This document shows positions 27,001 through 38,000 of a DNA stretch of 64,000 nucleotides, in pieces. The first letter of the stretch is position 1. The number at the start of each line of letters is the position of its first letter. The DNA comes from Anthopleura xanthogrammica (Eukaryota; Cnidaria; Anthozoa; Actiniaria; Actiniidae). Where the stretch lies: positions 9,063,414 to 9,127,413 of the forward strand of contig OZ025216.1 of the NCBI GenBank assembly GCA_964019055.1, read 5' to 3'. The notes under the pieces were generated by a model that searched no databases, had not been told where the DNA came from, and saw nothing but the letters and a program-made list of their open reading frames with translations. The position numbers were made by a program, and so were the translations under genes.

Positions 27001-29628
27001 TCACAATATGATGTAGGACTAAATGACAATATATTTGAACTTTTCAAGAGTACTTTTATGAATACTAAACACACCGCATCACGAGAGGTCTACTCTCGTT
27101 TACAGAGTTTAAATCACTAATTCCTTCGGTTACAGTTAAACCACTAAACCAGTGAATTAGATATTAGACTAATACACTTTAGTAGACCCTAATTTCATCG
27201 TATATTTGACAATCTAGCAATTATTATCTCACAGGTTTAGCGACTTCACTAGCACTATAAACAGCAACGGCAACTCAAAATAGAAAATTTGCATATCACC
27301 TAGCGATTTGATTGTTCCAGTTGGAGCAGACGCTAGTGGGGGAATGACGGGAACCGGAAGCGCCTCACAGCGGATGCGCAGGAGGCTACCTCCTGGCGGC
27401 TGGGATATTGGCTGATAATGTCCGAGGATGAGAAATGGTCCGAAAAAAGAACATTTGGCCGAGAAGCGAAGCTTCGAGGGCAAATGTGATATTTTGAGGA
27501 CCATTTCTCATCCAAGGACATTATCAGCCGACATTCCAGTGAGCCAGAGGGGGTTTATTTATTTTATAACCCAACGACTTCACTGAAATGAATTCAGCAA
27601 ACTGCATCGACTCGTCATCTCCAGAGTTTTCAAAAAATAATTCTCTCTCGTCTCCAAGCTGGATATAAAAACAATTATTTTGGTAAATGAAAGCTGTTTG
27701 ACATTGAATCATTCTATGGTTTGACATTTGTTGTCGAATTGTTTGTTGGTTTTTTAAGTAGTTTATAAAAACAATTTCGAAAAGAAACCAAAAACTTCAT
27801 TCACGAAACATGGATGCTTACCATTGAAGACATTTACAGTATATTTTGTTGATTTTTTCGTGTTTCCTGGCGTAGTTTTCTCAACCAGTCTTTGTATTTT
27901 ACTCTCACTTGTTTGTAAAAAGCGAGTTTCTTTGTTTTCCGTGTTTTTTCTTTTCTATCTTAACGTTTTTACCTTCTGCTGGACGAATATCACTTCGGAC
28001 GGGGGATATCGCCTGATACCCGTCCTGCACGTGACCCATTTGAACCAATGACAGCGCGCGAAAATTCATCGTTGGGTTATAACTATTAATAGTTTTGAGA
28101 GTAACAAAACCTTTGCCCATCGTTTCATGATCGGATTGGAATTTAGAAGTATTGACTTTTGCGGAGGAAAAACCCCAGAGAAAATCCAATATCAGGAACA
28201 TTATTAATAAACCAAGTAGCAATTCTCATATGATAAATAGAGTACTGCATAAAATAATTGATCCAAAGCAGTGCACCATGGCAGTGAGAGAAGGACATTA
28301 AAACTCCTTTCCCTCAACGTTCCCTATTAACCGCGGCAGCCCGCGGAGAATATCCGAACACTAACACTAACAGGAGCCCCGGGGGGGGGGGGGGGGGGGG
28401 GGAACAGGAGATCGTAGACTACAATAATTAATATAGCTAGGTTTATTATTTGGATGAAAAGATATGATTAAAGAGGTAAGGATGAAAACGTAATCAAGCG
28501 TAATCAATTTGTAAGGATTAATAAAACACGACTGAAGCTTTGTTACTGAGGTATTAATCTCTTTCTTCAGGATCTTATGGGAACTTCACATTTACAATGA
28601 ACCTTTATCAGACATCACGATACCGAACACCCTACTCCCCTTTTGCTTACCCAGTGGTTGTCTACCCAAACCAGCCTCTGTGGGTTCAGTATGAAGTCAA
28701 AAATACCAACGCTGATCTGGTCGTGTTTGCTGAGAATTGTCGTGCTACGCCTTCTAATGATCCCAATGCGACTCCACAGCACGTGTTTCTACAAAGAGGG
28801 TAAGGGTCTCACCTTTGCTTAGTGTGGACAAATCCTCAACATCTTTGACGTAAAATGTTTAAATAAAACACATTTAAACACCACGATAAGACATATTACT
28901 CTTTTGACAGATGTGTACGCGACCGAACCATGGTCTACTGGTACAACGCATCCAGTAAAGTCCAGCGGTTCTCCATCAAATCGTTCCGATTCGTGTATTC
29001 CAACACCTTTCTGGTGTATCTGCACTGTGAGCTGCTTGTCTGTCACCGTAACACTAACAACTCAAGGTGCGCACAAGGTTGTATCAGCGGCTCCCGAAGA
29101 CGTCGAGAAACTGCAGACATGGACGGCTCCAAGGCATATGACTTGTCTGCTGGACCATTGAAAGGAGACAAGATCAACGCTAAGAGTAACAATCAAGAAG
29201 GTAAGATGATACTTAATGGCTGTAGTTCCAGCCCTCTAGGTCTGTTGGTCCGGGTCTATGGAGGTCTATAGGTCTAGCCCCTAGGTCAGTTGGTCCAGGT
29301 CTATTGGAGTCTATAGGTCTAGGCCTCTAGTAGTATGGAACTAACTAAAGTGTACATTGATCAAAGTCCGTTAGGACTTCGTGCAGAAAGTCATGGTATT
29401 TAAACGCTTGTTTCGACAGCATCGTTGATGTCAAAGCAGCTCATTGGTGGACTAGGAGCCGTTGGTGGTGTGTTCTTTGTCATCACCATACTCCTCTCGG
29501 TCATTGTCTATCGCAACCGTAGGCGTGGTCAAGACAACAAACCAACCAGCATCGCTCTGGATGTTACTGTCAACTCGTATGAACAGGACAACGTGGACAG
29601 TGACGAGAAGGATGACATTGAACTTTAA
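18623..29628 (+). CDS. gene 2: YRGG-D8C-EGF(3)-ZP transmembrane protein (complete)
   Basis: Spliced model: 18623-18739, 18854-19113, 19901-20183, 20974-21136, 21464-21829, 22016-22132, 24695-24811, 24925-25035, 25403-25614, 26316-26469, 28571-28799, 28911-29200, 29420-29628, giving 875 residues in frame. Order: signal peptide, YRGGTISY ectodomain (four exons), D8C, three EGF, ZP, transmembrane helix, acidic tail. The third exon has 12 tandem copies of its 5' splice site; donor 2 (20250) would add 22 residues in frame, while later donors run into TAG at 20262. No SRCR exon is seen. Expected role: cell-surface or matrix protein that polymerises through ZP; ligand unknown. Confidence 0.85.
18854..19113 (+). 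CDS. gene 2 exon 2: YRGG domain
   Basis: 260 bp, phase 0 to 2. Reads [46 protein letters not shown]. Aligns with gene 4 exon 55196 (SEEGWSEGNNSF). Confidence 0.88.
19375..19475. repeat. dispersed repeat also found inverted at 55655-55780
   Basis: AAATATTTCTTGATTTGAGT and TGTGACGTCAGGCAAGG here appear reverse-complemented in the equivalent intron of gene 4. Confidence 0.6.
19507..19710. repeat. foldback element
   Basis: Nested hairpins: GTGTTTACATGAGGC with its complement, then AAGTTTGGGAGAAGTC against GACTTCTCCCAAACTT. Confidence 0.75.
19901..20183 (+). CDS. gene 2 exon 3: YRGG domain with repeated 3' end
   Basis: 283 bp to the first donor (20184). Reads [70 protein letters not shown]. An alternative end at 20249 (donor 2) keeps the frame and adds 22 residues. 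Confidence 0.85.
20130..20973 (+). repeat. 65/66-bp splice-donor minisatellite, gene 2 (12 full units + 1 degenerate)
   Basis: Units start at 20130, 20196, 20262, 20328, 20393, 20459, 20524, 20589, 20655, 20721, 20787, 20853 and 20919. Donors GTAAGY are at 20184, 20250, 20316, 20381, 20447, 20512, 20577, 20643, 20709, 20775, 20841 and 20907. Units 4, 6 and 7 are 65 bp (ACATC for ACTTTC); units 4 and 7 are identical, suggesting a three-unit block duplication. The last unit blends into the acceptor TCATTTTCAG at 20973. Confidence 0.95.
20974..21136 (+). CDS. gene 2 exon 4: YRGG domain end
   Basis: 163 bp, phase 0 to 1. Reads [44 protein letters not shown]. Confidence 0.88.
21340..21425. repeat. 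AAAC / GAAT tetranucleotide microsatellite
   Basis: Runs of AAAC and ACGA are followed by TGAA repeats, in the intron 40 bases before the D8C exon. Confidence 0.85.
21464..21829 (+). CDS. gene 2 exon 5: D8C domain
   Basis: 366 bp, phase 1 to 1. Reads [84 protein letters not shown]. All ten Cys are present. Confidence 0.9.
22016..22132 (+). CDS. gene 2 exon 6: EGF-like domain 1
   Basis: 117 bp, phase 1 to 1. [30 protein letters not shown]. Counterpart of gene 4 at 63463 and gene 3 at 41732. Confidence 0.9.
22402..22692. mobile_element. foldback MITE family M3, copy 2 (rearranged right end)
   Basis: Left arm and interior match 9137-9430, including GGATGCAAAAAGTTTTGGAT. The right arm is replaced by AGTAGCTCAGCCAATCAC and a second hairpin. 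Confidence 0.75.
22722..23741. repeat. ~1-kb foldback element interrupted by a TTAA MITE
   Basis: The left arm (GCAATTTGATGCAAAAGAAT, ATGATAGCATAGG, GGGGGAGGCAAA) is the imperfect reverse complement of the right arm ending near 23741. The centre is occupied by the element at 22954-23490. Confidence 0.7.
22954..23490. mobile_element. TTAA-bounded MITE family M5, copy in gene 2
   Basis: Ends TTAAGGTGGCTGCCTACTA and TAGTTGGCAGCCTCCTTAA. Related to 34893-35355 and to the right end at 39025-39044. Confidence 0.7.
23921..24305 (+). mobile_element. tRNA-derived SINE family A, near full length
   Basis: The tRNA-like head holds TGGCTCAGTTGGTTGAGCA (A-box region) and GGTTCGAGTCCCGGCC (B box). A body and a short ATTATC tail follow. 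A partial minus-strand copy is at 54375-54548. I call it a SINE, not a tRNA gene, because of the body and the second copy. Confidence 0.85.
24695..24811 (+). CDS. gene 2 exon 7: EGF-like domain 2
   Basis: 117 bp, phase 1 to 1. [34 protein letters not shown]. Confidence 0.9.
24925..25035 (+). CDS. gene 2 exon 8: EGF-like domain 3
   Basis: 111 bp, phase 1 to 1. [35 protein letters not shown]. Preceded by the intron end ATTTATTTTGAATCTAG shared by most EGF exons of this family. Confidence 0.9.
25116..25289. mobile_element. MITE family M6, copy 1
   Basis: Ends AGAGCAGATTTTGTATGAG and CATACGAAAACTGCTCTA. A relative is at 39905-40112. The interior is rich in CGGCACGG-like words. Confidence 0.65.
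25403..25614 (+). CDS. gene 2 exon 9: ZP-N part 1
   Basis: 212 bp, phase 1 to 0. [40 protein letters not shown]. Confidence 0.92.
26316..26469 (+). CDS. gene 2 exon 10: ZP-N part 2
   Basis: 154 bp, phase 0 to 1. [14 protein letters not shown] in one frame is a shadow; the used frame reads [19 protein letters not shown] and RFFCAYERS. Confidence 0.92.
26553..27396. mobile_element. long-TIR foldback element (~80-bp arms)
   Basis: Left arm AGCCTCCTGCGCAGCCGCT...GGAGCAGACGCTAG-type sequence matches the inverted right arm (GTTCCAGTTGGAGCAGACG at 27313, GCGCAGGAGGCTACC at 27378). The ~670-bp interior has no convincing gene. Confidence 0.75.
27404..27535. repeat. palindromic repeat adjacent to the long-TIR element
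   Basis: GGCTGATAATGTCC and GATGAGAAATGGTCC pair with GGACCATTTCTCATCC and GGACATTATCAGCC. Confidence 0.75.
28381..28402 (+). repeat. poly-G tract (22 G)
   Basis: Uninterrupted G run after AGGAGCCCC in the gene 2 intron before ZP-C. Confidence 0.9.
28571..28799 (+). CDS. gene 2 exon 11: ZP-C part 1
   Basis: 229 bp, phase 1 to 2. [48 protein letters not shown]. Confidence 0.92.
28911..29200 (+). CDS. gene 2 exon 12: ZP-C part 2 with RRRR site
   Basis: 290 bp, phase 2 to 1. [51 protein letters not shown]. The first Cys is followed by RD instead of gene 1's FD. Confidence 0.93.
29215..29338 (+). repeat. intronic ~50-bp minisatellite, gene 2
   Basis: GGTCTGTTGGTCCGGGTCTA and TTGGTCCAGGTCTATTGG recur in tandem, about two to three units. 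Expanded further in gene 3 (50415-50632), one unit in gene 1. Confidence 0.7.
29420..29628 (+). CDS. gene 2 exon 13: transmembrane helix and tail
   Basis: 209 bp to [42 protein letters not shown]. Confidence 0.95.
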
Positions 29629-29666
29629 ACTGATCGCGTAGTTCCTTTCTTTATAAACACATCTTG

Positions 29667-29672
29667 ATTAAA
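29667..29672 (+). promoter_or_regulatory. putative polyadenylation signal ATTAAA, gene 2
   Basis: Same conserved ATCTTGATTAAATAGG block as after genes 1 and 3. Confidence 0.6.
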
Positions 29673-30521
29673 TAGGCTTGCTTTCTTGTCGCTCTGATTT
29701 TTGCTTTAAATGTACAGCTATTTCAAAAAGGTTGCTAAAGGTTTTGTTGCATTTTGCACGTTGATTAATATTGTTGCATGCTGTATATCGTCTACGAAGC
29801 TTGAAATGTTTTCTATTCATATGTAAATAATGTCATTACAAAAAAAAAAAAAAATGCTGGAAAAACCTGCAGACAAAGTTTGGTAAAGTCCCATATTATT
29901 GTTACCTTTCGCAACTTGAATTCAAATCACCCTTACTTCATTTGGGCTTGGTATTTAACATATGCAACATGCAACAAGCAAGAAAACTTTCACCAACCTT
30001 TTTAGAAATAGCTGTATAAGAATAAGAAAAAAAGAATTAATCTTTAATTCTAAAAAAAAAGCTTTTTTATAATAATAGTAACCATTTGAGAATTATCACA
30101 AGATTAGACAACCTTTTGTAGGGCTGGGATGTTTCATCAAGTGATTTAGTTTGATGTGTGTGTGTGTGTAATAACAAAACATGTTAGTAATCAGTACAAG
30201 TTTTAATTTTTTTTTTACGAAGGAAGTGATTTCTAGTTAGTATTCTAAGTTTCTAAGGACATTTTCATATAATCTTTTATAGAACTTGAGGTATTTTTGT
30301 GCAATCATTCCTGTACTCTTCGTTCATTGATGCAATACTATACTCTGCCACACTAGTAACGAAGTGAATTAGTGATCCTTTGATGATGTTGGTGATTTTT
30401 AACAACATGTATGATTTCGCATTTCTTTTAATAGTTACTAATAAACCTTTGGATAGGAATTTTTGCGTATTTATTTTAAAAGGAAGGCCGGCATTTTCAT
30501 TGCGATATTCTGATACATTTG

Positions 30522-30709
30522 GAGGCTCCTGAAATAGGAGCTGGGATTTGTCTTTTTTGGGGCTGGGAAAATGGGATTTCGTGCACTGGGACTGGGATTT
30601 TAATCTGGGATTTTTTTCATGGGGGGGGGGGGGGGGGGGGGGGGGGGGAGCTGCGATTTTACAAAGTATATTTTGGGCTGGGAAATTAGGGCTCCCCTTC
30701 AGGAACCTC
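30522..30709. mobile_element. MITE with central 28-G tract
   Basis: Ends GAGGCTCCTGAA and TTCAGGAACCTC, flanked by ATTTG on both sides (a likely 5-bp target duplication). The interior repeats CTGGGATTT and holds G at 30621-30648. Confidence 0.65.
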
Positions 30710-31679
30710 TATTTGAATTACTGACCATTCAACACTAGGAGGCAGTTGACTGGAACAATAGATTCCTCCAAGAGTAGACTCGCATTTATACAGGTTAAAT
30801 TAAACAAAGCTTTTTATTCTCATGAGTATAAATTAAATATGGCTGCCGCGTAAGTAAGGCCCATACTACTTGAACTCACAGTAGTATTTGTACATGGATT
30901 TCAAAAAACGTTGTCGGTGGGAGATCTGAAATCTGAAATCTGAGACCGAGTAACAAGCTGCAAAATGTAATATATTCACAGCCAAACAACGTAGCCGGCT
31001 TTTAGATTGGAATATGAAGCATGACCTTTGAGTAAGGAATATAATTTTTCGTATTTTAGCCAGAAAACATAAATGCACAAAAGTCCGTTTAGTGTTAGAT
31101 TGCCCATTTCATATCTCCAATCGGCAACGTGTTTTGAAACAGGTGTATATTTAAGCAAAGGGTACCTGTAAAATTGATTCTTAATTTTTTTTGGTTGGAA
31201 TATATAACAAAATTTTTTTAGCAAACAAATAAATGTATATAAGCTTGACTTTCCTATCACGATACGTGCAGTCGTATACATGGATATCCTACGTCATGGA
31301 CTCTTAGAACAATTACAAACCAATTCTAATTAAATATCTGCTGAGGTTTCTAAATATTTACTTGCTACGAAGACAATTGATCCTCGTTTAGCCTCTTGCT
31401 TTCACACCATGTCCAATTAAAAGGAGAACCGATAGGATTATGAATTAAGGAAGCAAGTATTTTTATTTTGACATTTCCTTACAAATTATTTTGATACCTT
31501 CAAATAAAAAGCTTATTAACTTTTGAAACTTTTTTGAAGTACATTATATCCAAGATCATCAGTAGACTGCTCAACATAGCTAGCTACCTCATAATTTCAT
31601 TGTCTTAGGGAATCTCACATTTGTTTTTCAAACTTATGATCTTAATTGGATTAAGTTAAAGAAAGTCTGGCTTTTGTTT

Positions 31680-31915
31680 AATCAAGGTCTAAGACCAGCC
31701 ACTAGAAAATAGGACAAACACTGGATTCTATAGGAATCGTGCTTAGCATTTACTGCAGACTTGATAAGTCAACAGGAAGTAAATTCCATGCACAATAGGC
31801 AGATTATTTTTTCTATCAGTGTCCTTAAACTTTCGTGCATAAAGGATTTTGAAAATATCAGAGCGCCCCAGTCTTTGTCTATGCACTGCCCTGATATTTT
31901 TTAAATTTCAGTTTC
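31680..31915 (+). promoter_or_regulatory. putative gene 3 promoter block
   Basis: Matches the block upstream of gene 2 (18113-18570), including AGCGCCCCAGTC just before the start, but without the TATATA run. Confidence 0.4.
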
Positions 31916-31982
31916 GCCTTCCTTGCTTTTAATAAAAGGTCCTTAGTTTACCAATAGGACTAAATCGGCTTGCTATCGGCAC

Positions 31983-32088
31983 ATGCAGACCAGCAAAATG
32001 AAGGCTACAGTTCTTCCACACGGAGTATCGAGTTTCTTCTCCTTCGTGTTGGTCATCTCACTTCTTCTCCCAGGATGCCAAGCTGTTG
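31983..32088 (+). CDS. gene 3 exon 1: signal peptide
   Basis: ATG at 31983 (a second in-frame ATG at 31998) leads to [17 protein letters not shown]. 106 bp, ends phase 1. No YRGG motif follows. Confidence 0.85.
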
Positions 32089-35000
32089 GTAAGTACCAGT
32101 TTTGTTAGTTTATCTATCAACACTAGACTTGATTTTGTTTCTATTTTGCACTCCTTGTAGCTAAGTCTTCTTTTCTTTAAGCAAAATGATCAAAAATGAA
32201 CTATACAACTGTCGGTTGCTTTGAGAACTATTGGCTTCTTAACACAGTATTTAGTTGTTTTTTTGGGCTATTGAAAATGGAAAGTGTCACTGATGGACAT
32301 ATCTTTGTTTTGCTCCCAATCTTTGTTTTTACCATCATATTTATTGTGTGTCCCAAGGGGATTTTAACACCGTTCTTATACACCTATTTCAAAAAATTTA
32401 AAGGTTGTCGAAGCTGAAAGCAACGAGCAAAAGTCAAGGACGAAAAAGAACATCTGTATTTTACTCCTCATTCATCATTTAGACGCGATTATTTAAGTCG
32501 TTTTGTAACGGTAGGCTGCAACTGTTTTGATTCTTGATCATGAAGTATTGTCTCGAATCTTTAGCTAATTCGCTTGTTGCTTTCGGCTGCGACAACCTTG
32601 GTTGAAATGAGGTGTATATAGTTCAAACTTTAACTTGTTACCACGACTTAACTAAAGCGCCTAAGTGAGGGTTAGGACTTTTTTTACATTATAAATAATA
32701 AATAAATATATTCTAATATAGCTATGAAATATGCGCCACCCCCTTACAGTATACCTTGCGAGCGAGCGCAAGAAATTTGTTGTCATCGGATTCCTTTCCA
32801 CCAGAAAACGAAATACCTTTACTAGGTGCAAATCTAGGGAAGGGCGGGAAGAAAAAATTATGTGCATTTCATGGAAATAGAAACCGTAGGAGTCTTTTGC
32901 TAATACCTTATAACATGAAAGTTTTGCGACACTTTATATTCGCGATTCTGAGATAAAATCGTTTGTAAACTAGTATTTCGACGGCCGTCAATCAGGATAC
33001 TTTTTTTAACAAACATGGCACTTACGCCAGTCTAATTTTTGGCTGATTTCTTTTAATTTTGAGCCCTTAATATTAAATTGTATTACCCCTCATCGCAAAC
33101 TTTGGTCATAAATACGAGGCATGTTTTTCTAAACCAATAAACTCGTTCCCGGTATTTTGATCACGGGTCGCACTTCAACTTTAACGGCTATAATTTCGCG
33201 ATTTTATTGAATAAATCATTAATAATGGTTTCCAAATGCGCACAAATTCTTTAAAAAACCACTTTACTACTTAACATTAAAAACAATGCATTAGTTCCTT
33301 GGTTTAGACTTGAGTAATGAATATTGGTACTTATCCGTCATTCAGTGTTGAACAAGGTCAATAGGTGATAGGGCTTTGTTCTTATTTACGACGTCTTTTA
33401 TCCTTGCTTTTTCATGTTCATTAAATTCGTTTTTTTTGTTTTTTTTTTCAAAAAAGGGGGATTGTATTTTTTTTCGCGTCATTATATTTTCGCGACATTT
33501 TAATTTCGCGATTTTTTCGAAATCGCGAAAATCGCGAAATTAAGATTTACGTCACGTAAATTTTATGTAATAAGGTGATTTAAAAGAAACGACCTAACCT
33601 GCATGTCTTGCCAATTTGAATACTCTTTACAACTCCAGCTGAGAGAACACTAGCTAAGTCATCCCGCAAAGCATTGTTGATCAAAACCTACGGCCCTTCA
33701 CTCTTTGGGAATAAAAAACATTTCTCGAGTGGTTTTTAGATATATCACAGATGAAATATCACTCTCATTAAAAGTTTTGGATTTATCTGAGACTTAAATT
33801 TAATTAGATTCAATTGTCAATAGTTTTCAGGTAGACAAAAGTGCTTGAACACAGGGCCGGTCATAAAAATTCATAACGGACTGCGATTGGTTAGAAAATT
33901 TAATGTCGCTCAGCTGGCCATGGCTTGCCATAACGACATCAGCCTCATGAAAGTTTTAGAGCTTTACATATGACTTTGTAATTTGTTATTTTCTTGAAAT
34001 ATTTTGATTATTTTCCATAGGATGCCAGAATCGAGCTGTCGGAATAGCAGATCCTAACAAAATACCAGATTACAGATTTACAGCAAGCTCACATTTTAGC
34101 TCAACTTTTGCACCAACGAAAGCGCGTTTGAATGGTGGTAACAGAGGATGGGCTCCTAAAACAACCACTGACCCTAATGACTATCTACAGATAGATTTGG
34201 ATCAAGTGTTTGTTCTCTGTGCAGTAGCTACACAAGGTTCTTCAACAGCTGATGAATGGGTGACAGAATACAATATATCAATATCTGTTGATAATAACGT
34301 CTGGACTGCTTTCCCAAACGATGCTTCACCAAAGGTAATCAAGCTTTTCATCCGAAAGCTATGTTTGTTTTCGCGCTACCCTTGCTCTAGTATACCAAGT
34401 CTAGAAAATTGCATAGTATACAAAGAACGAATCAAAAAATCCTTGAACGAGCTGACTGGAATATTTATAAGTATCGCGATTCTCCTATAAGTTTGATCGG
34501 GAGAAAGCCGCCAATATACACCCGTATTTGCGGCTCAAAATCGCAATAAGTTATAATCATTAAAATACAGATGGAACAAGCTTTTAAAAACTTTTTTCCT
34601 CTCCAACAGTTATTTACTGGCAATACAGATAGAAATACAGTGGTTAAAAATATCTTGAATCCTTCAGTGCGAGCAAAGTTTATCAGGTTTATACCAACAA
34701 GATACAATTCCTGGAAAATGCTACGAATCGAGGCGTATGGATCTCCGACAGGCAAGTATATAAAATCATACAACGTTCTGTCGATCTACTGCGAAGAAAA
34801 ATGTTAGTAGTGCACATGTCCGAAGTTGAAGGAAACGGAGTAGAACTGAGAACGCGAATAATGAAAGCTTTTACGAAATTGTAATTTTTGGCTTAAGGTG
34901 ACTGACTACTTCTAAACGTTGAATTTGAGCCCACGATGTGCTCGCGCACAAAAACTGCGATAAATGCATAATAACCATCAAAATTTTATTGAGGAACCAG

Positions 35001-38000
35001 AATCTTTTGAGAACGATTTTCGATTTATTAAGCTAATAAAATGCTGAATTTGGAGATTATCTTATCTTTAAAACGTTCTTCAAATATTTTTAATTAGTCT
35101 TCGAAAATAATGTTTGAAGTAGATGTCCTGAGAAAATTACTGCAATAGCTTTTTTAGTTTTTGAGTTATGGATTTTTTTGTACAAAGAATTATTTCCGGC
35201 ACTTTTCTTTCGAAATCTTGTCAAGATGGTAATATTCGAAATTTATTATCGGGATAACTAGCTCGGGACCCCCATTTTTCCCGTCATTTTTGGAACCAGC
35301 GTCGAATTCTGTATAAATTCTAAGAACATTTTGCTAAAGTAGTCAGTAACCTTAATTTTTTGGATACTTGTTTTATGTCAAGTCAGACAAGAGAGCCCAA
35401 ACTTGAAATAAGAAAACTGTTTTGAGAATTCTTGTTTTATCTCGACTGGTTTTGTCTTGATGACGTCATCATTTTGTAATTTCTATATTGAATATCTCGG
35501 TAACAAAAAGAGATATCAAAGAATAGTAAACGCCATTCTTATTACTCGGGCTTCCGTAGGAACGCCCGAGTCTAAAAATGCAGGCCGTTCGTCGTTGTAT
35601 TTGGTCGCCAAATGGGGGGTCATAGTCCCAGGCGTTCCTAGCTGAATCGCTGGGAACTGGGGGCGAGAATCATAAGCGCATGCTAATCTCCGTCTGCTTC
35701 GGTTCGTCGGACTATAAACTTTACGGAATTCTGTGTCGCATGAAGAAATATTTGGAAAGTGCTATGCCTTATAATACGATCATCCCACATACAAACGCAA
35801 TCGCCATTCGTGGTAGGCCCACACTAAAAGATGTAGATCCTTTTCGAAACGGGTCGGTCCACGAATCTTATAGCTTGAAAGCGTTGAAATCTTTGAAAAG
35901 AAATTTGCTATATTTGAGCACAAACCTCGAAAAGACTGACAAAACTATGACTAGTAGCTCAACAAAAAACTATGACGCTGAAATGAACTTCTCGGATGTT
36001 GAAAAAAACGAAAATCTCCTTGTTCAGAACTTCGAAGATGAAGCAAACAAGCAAATCGCCATATTGGATAATGAGTATACTCAGCGAAGCAATTTGAAAA
36101 GTAAATATCTAAGTTTAACTTTCTTGTTAAATATCTTGACTCATTTGTTTTTTTATATTTTTATTCAATAGTCGTTAAATACGATTTGATTTTGCACAAA
36201 TAATCATTTGTATTATCGTACAAGCGATTGTGAGTATTTTTTTTTGTACGAAATTATGTATGATCGACAACTTCACGCCTGCATGCACTGAACTGGATTC
36301 TCTGTGCTTTGAGGTCTTTTGACCACAGGGAGCCCAACTTAGATAATAGTAGAAATATGAACACTACTCATATCTGACACTAACAGTAAGCTGCCCCTGC
36401 TTTGATTTATTACCGTTTAAACATGCTAGAAAATAGGTTTACTTGTCTTAACGAGAGACTGAGATGAGATGTTAGAGCAGGAGAGTATACCCTCTTGAGT
36501 CAGTTACCAAACACCGAGATCCTTTCCCTTCTCCCTCCCCACTTCCCTTCCTCTCCGGTAAGCTGATAAAAATGATGTAATTATAATATACAGTAGAGGG
36601 AAAAAACCGAACAATTATTTTATCTCCATTGGGTGTTTTAAAATTTGAACAAGAGATTTTACTACGAATAAAAAAAACATTTTTCATGCGGCGTTACCAA
36701 AAATTAAATATCACAGCGCATCGCCACCACGCAAATGACGTGGTCACGCGTTCTTGCGCCGTCCTCCCTTAAGGAAGCCCGAGTTAACGCTTCAATAGCG
36801 TCTAGTTTATTTAATAAGAGCTTTCAAATCCCAAAGCATCCTGTAAGCATTAGGTCAACTTAAAAGATATATTAATTCCACTGATGTAAAACTGGAATTT
36901 ATCATTTTACGGCGTGGCGCTACATCACATAATAGTCAGCATGTGGTCTTCTATAGTTGCGCCAATTTTTATGCTTGTACTCAAAAAGTGAACAATTCAG
37001 TACAATTCGTACACCATATTCCTGCATTATTACGGTATATCTTGTATATCTGCTTTTTCATGTTTATTAAATCCGTTTTATTTTCTCAAAAATTGAGGAT
37101 TGCTTAATTTTCGCGTCATTATATTTTCGGGACACTTTATTTTCGCGATTTTTTCAAAATTGCGAAAATCGCGAAATTAAGATGTAAATTTTATGTAATA
37201 AGGTGATTTAAAAAAAAAACCACCTAACCTCCATGTCTTGTCACTTTGAATACTCTTTACAACTCCAGCTTAGCGAACACTAACTCATCGCGCAAAGCAT
37301 TGTTGATCAAAAACTGCGGCCCTTCATTGTTTGGGAATAAAAAACATTTCTCGAGTGGTTTTTAGATATATCACAGATGAAATATCACTCTCATTAAGAG
37401 TTTTGGATTTTTCTGTTGTTAGATTCAATTGCCAATAGTTTTCAGGTAGAAAAAACTGCTTGAACACAGGGCCGGCCATAAAAAATCATAACGGACTGTG
37501 ATTGGTTAGAAAATTTGATGTCGCTCAGCTGGCCATGGCTTGCCATAACGACATCAGCCTCATGAAAAATTACCATTTTTTATTGTAAGTTTTTGAGCGT
37601 TACATATAGCTCTGTAATTTGTAATTTTTTTGAAATCTTTTGATTATTTTCCATAGAATGCCAGTATGAAGCTGTTGGTATAGCAGATCCTAACAAAATA
37701 CCAGATTACAGATTTACAGCAAGCTCACATTATGACAACACATATGCTCCAAAGAAAGCGCGTTTGAATAGTGGTAACGGAGGATGGGCTCCCAACACAA
37801 CCATTGACCCTAATGACTATCTACAGATAGATTTGGATCAAGTGTTTGTTCTCTGTGCTGTGGCTACACAAGGTTCTTCAACATCTGATTCATGGGTGAC
37901 AGAATACAATATATCAATATCTGTTGATAACAACGTCTGGACTGCTTACCCAAACGATGCTTCACCAAAGGTAATCAAGCTTTTCATCCGAAAGCTATGT

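Larger units (their letters stand above)
30030..31982 (+). repeat. gene 3 upstream region, duplicate of gene 2 upstream region
   Basis: Collinear with 15727-18622. No gene seen. It holds a poly-G MITE at 30522-30709 that the gene 2 flank lacks. Confidence 0.8.

Noticed and set aside
27824..28222. Overlapping frames on both strands in the gene 2 intron
   Set aside because: No domain, near SINE-like debris (28110-28360), composition explains them.
32196..32417. 73-codon frame in gene 3 intron 1
   Set aside because: Low-complexity hydrophobic translation, no splice or domain support.
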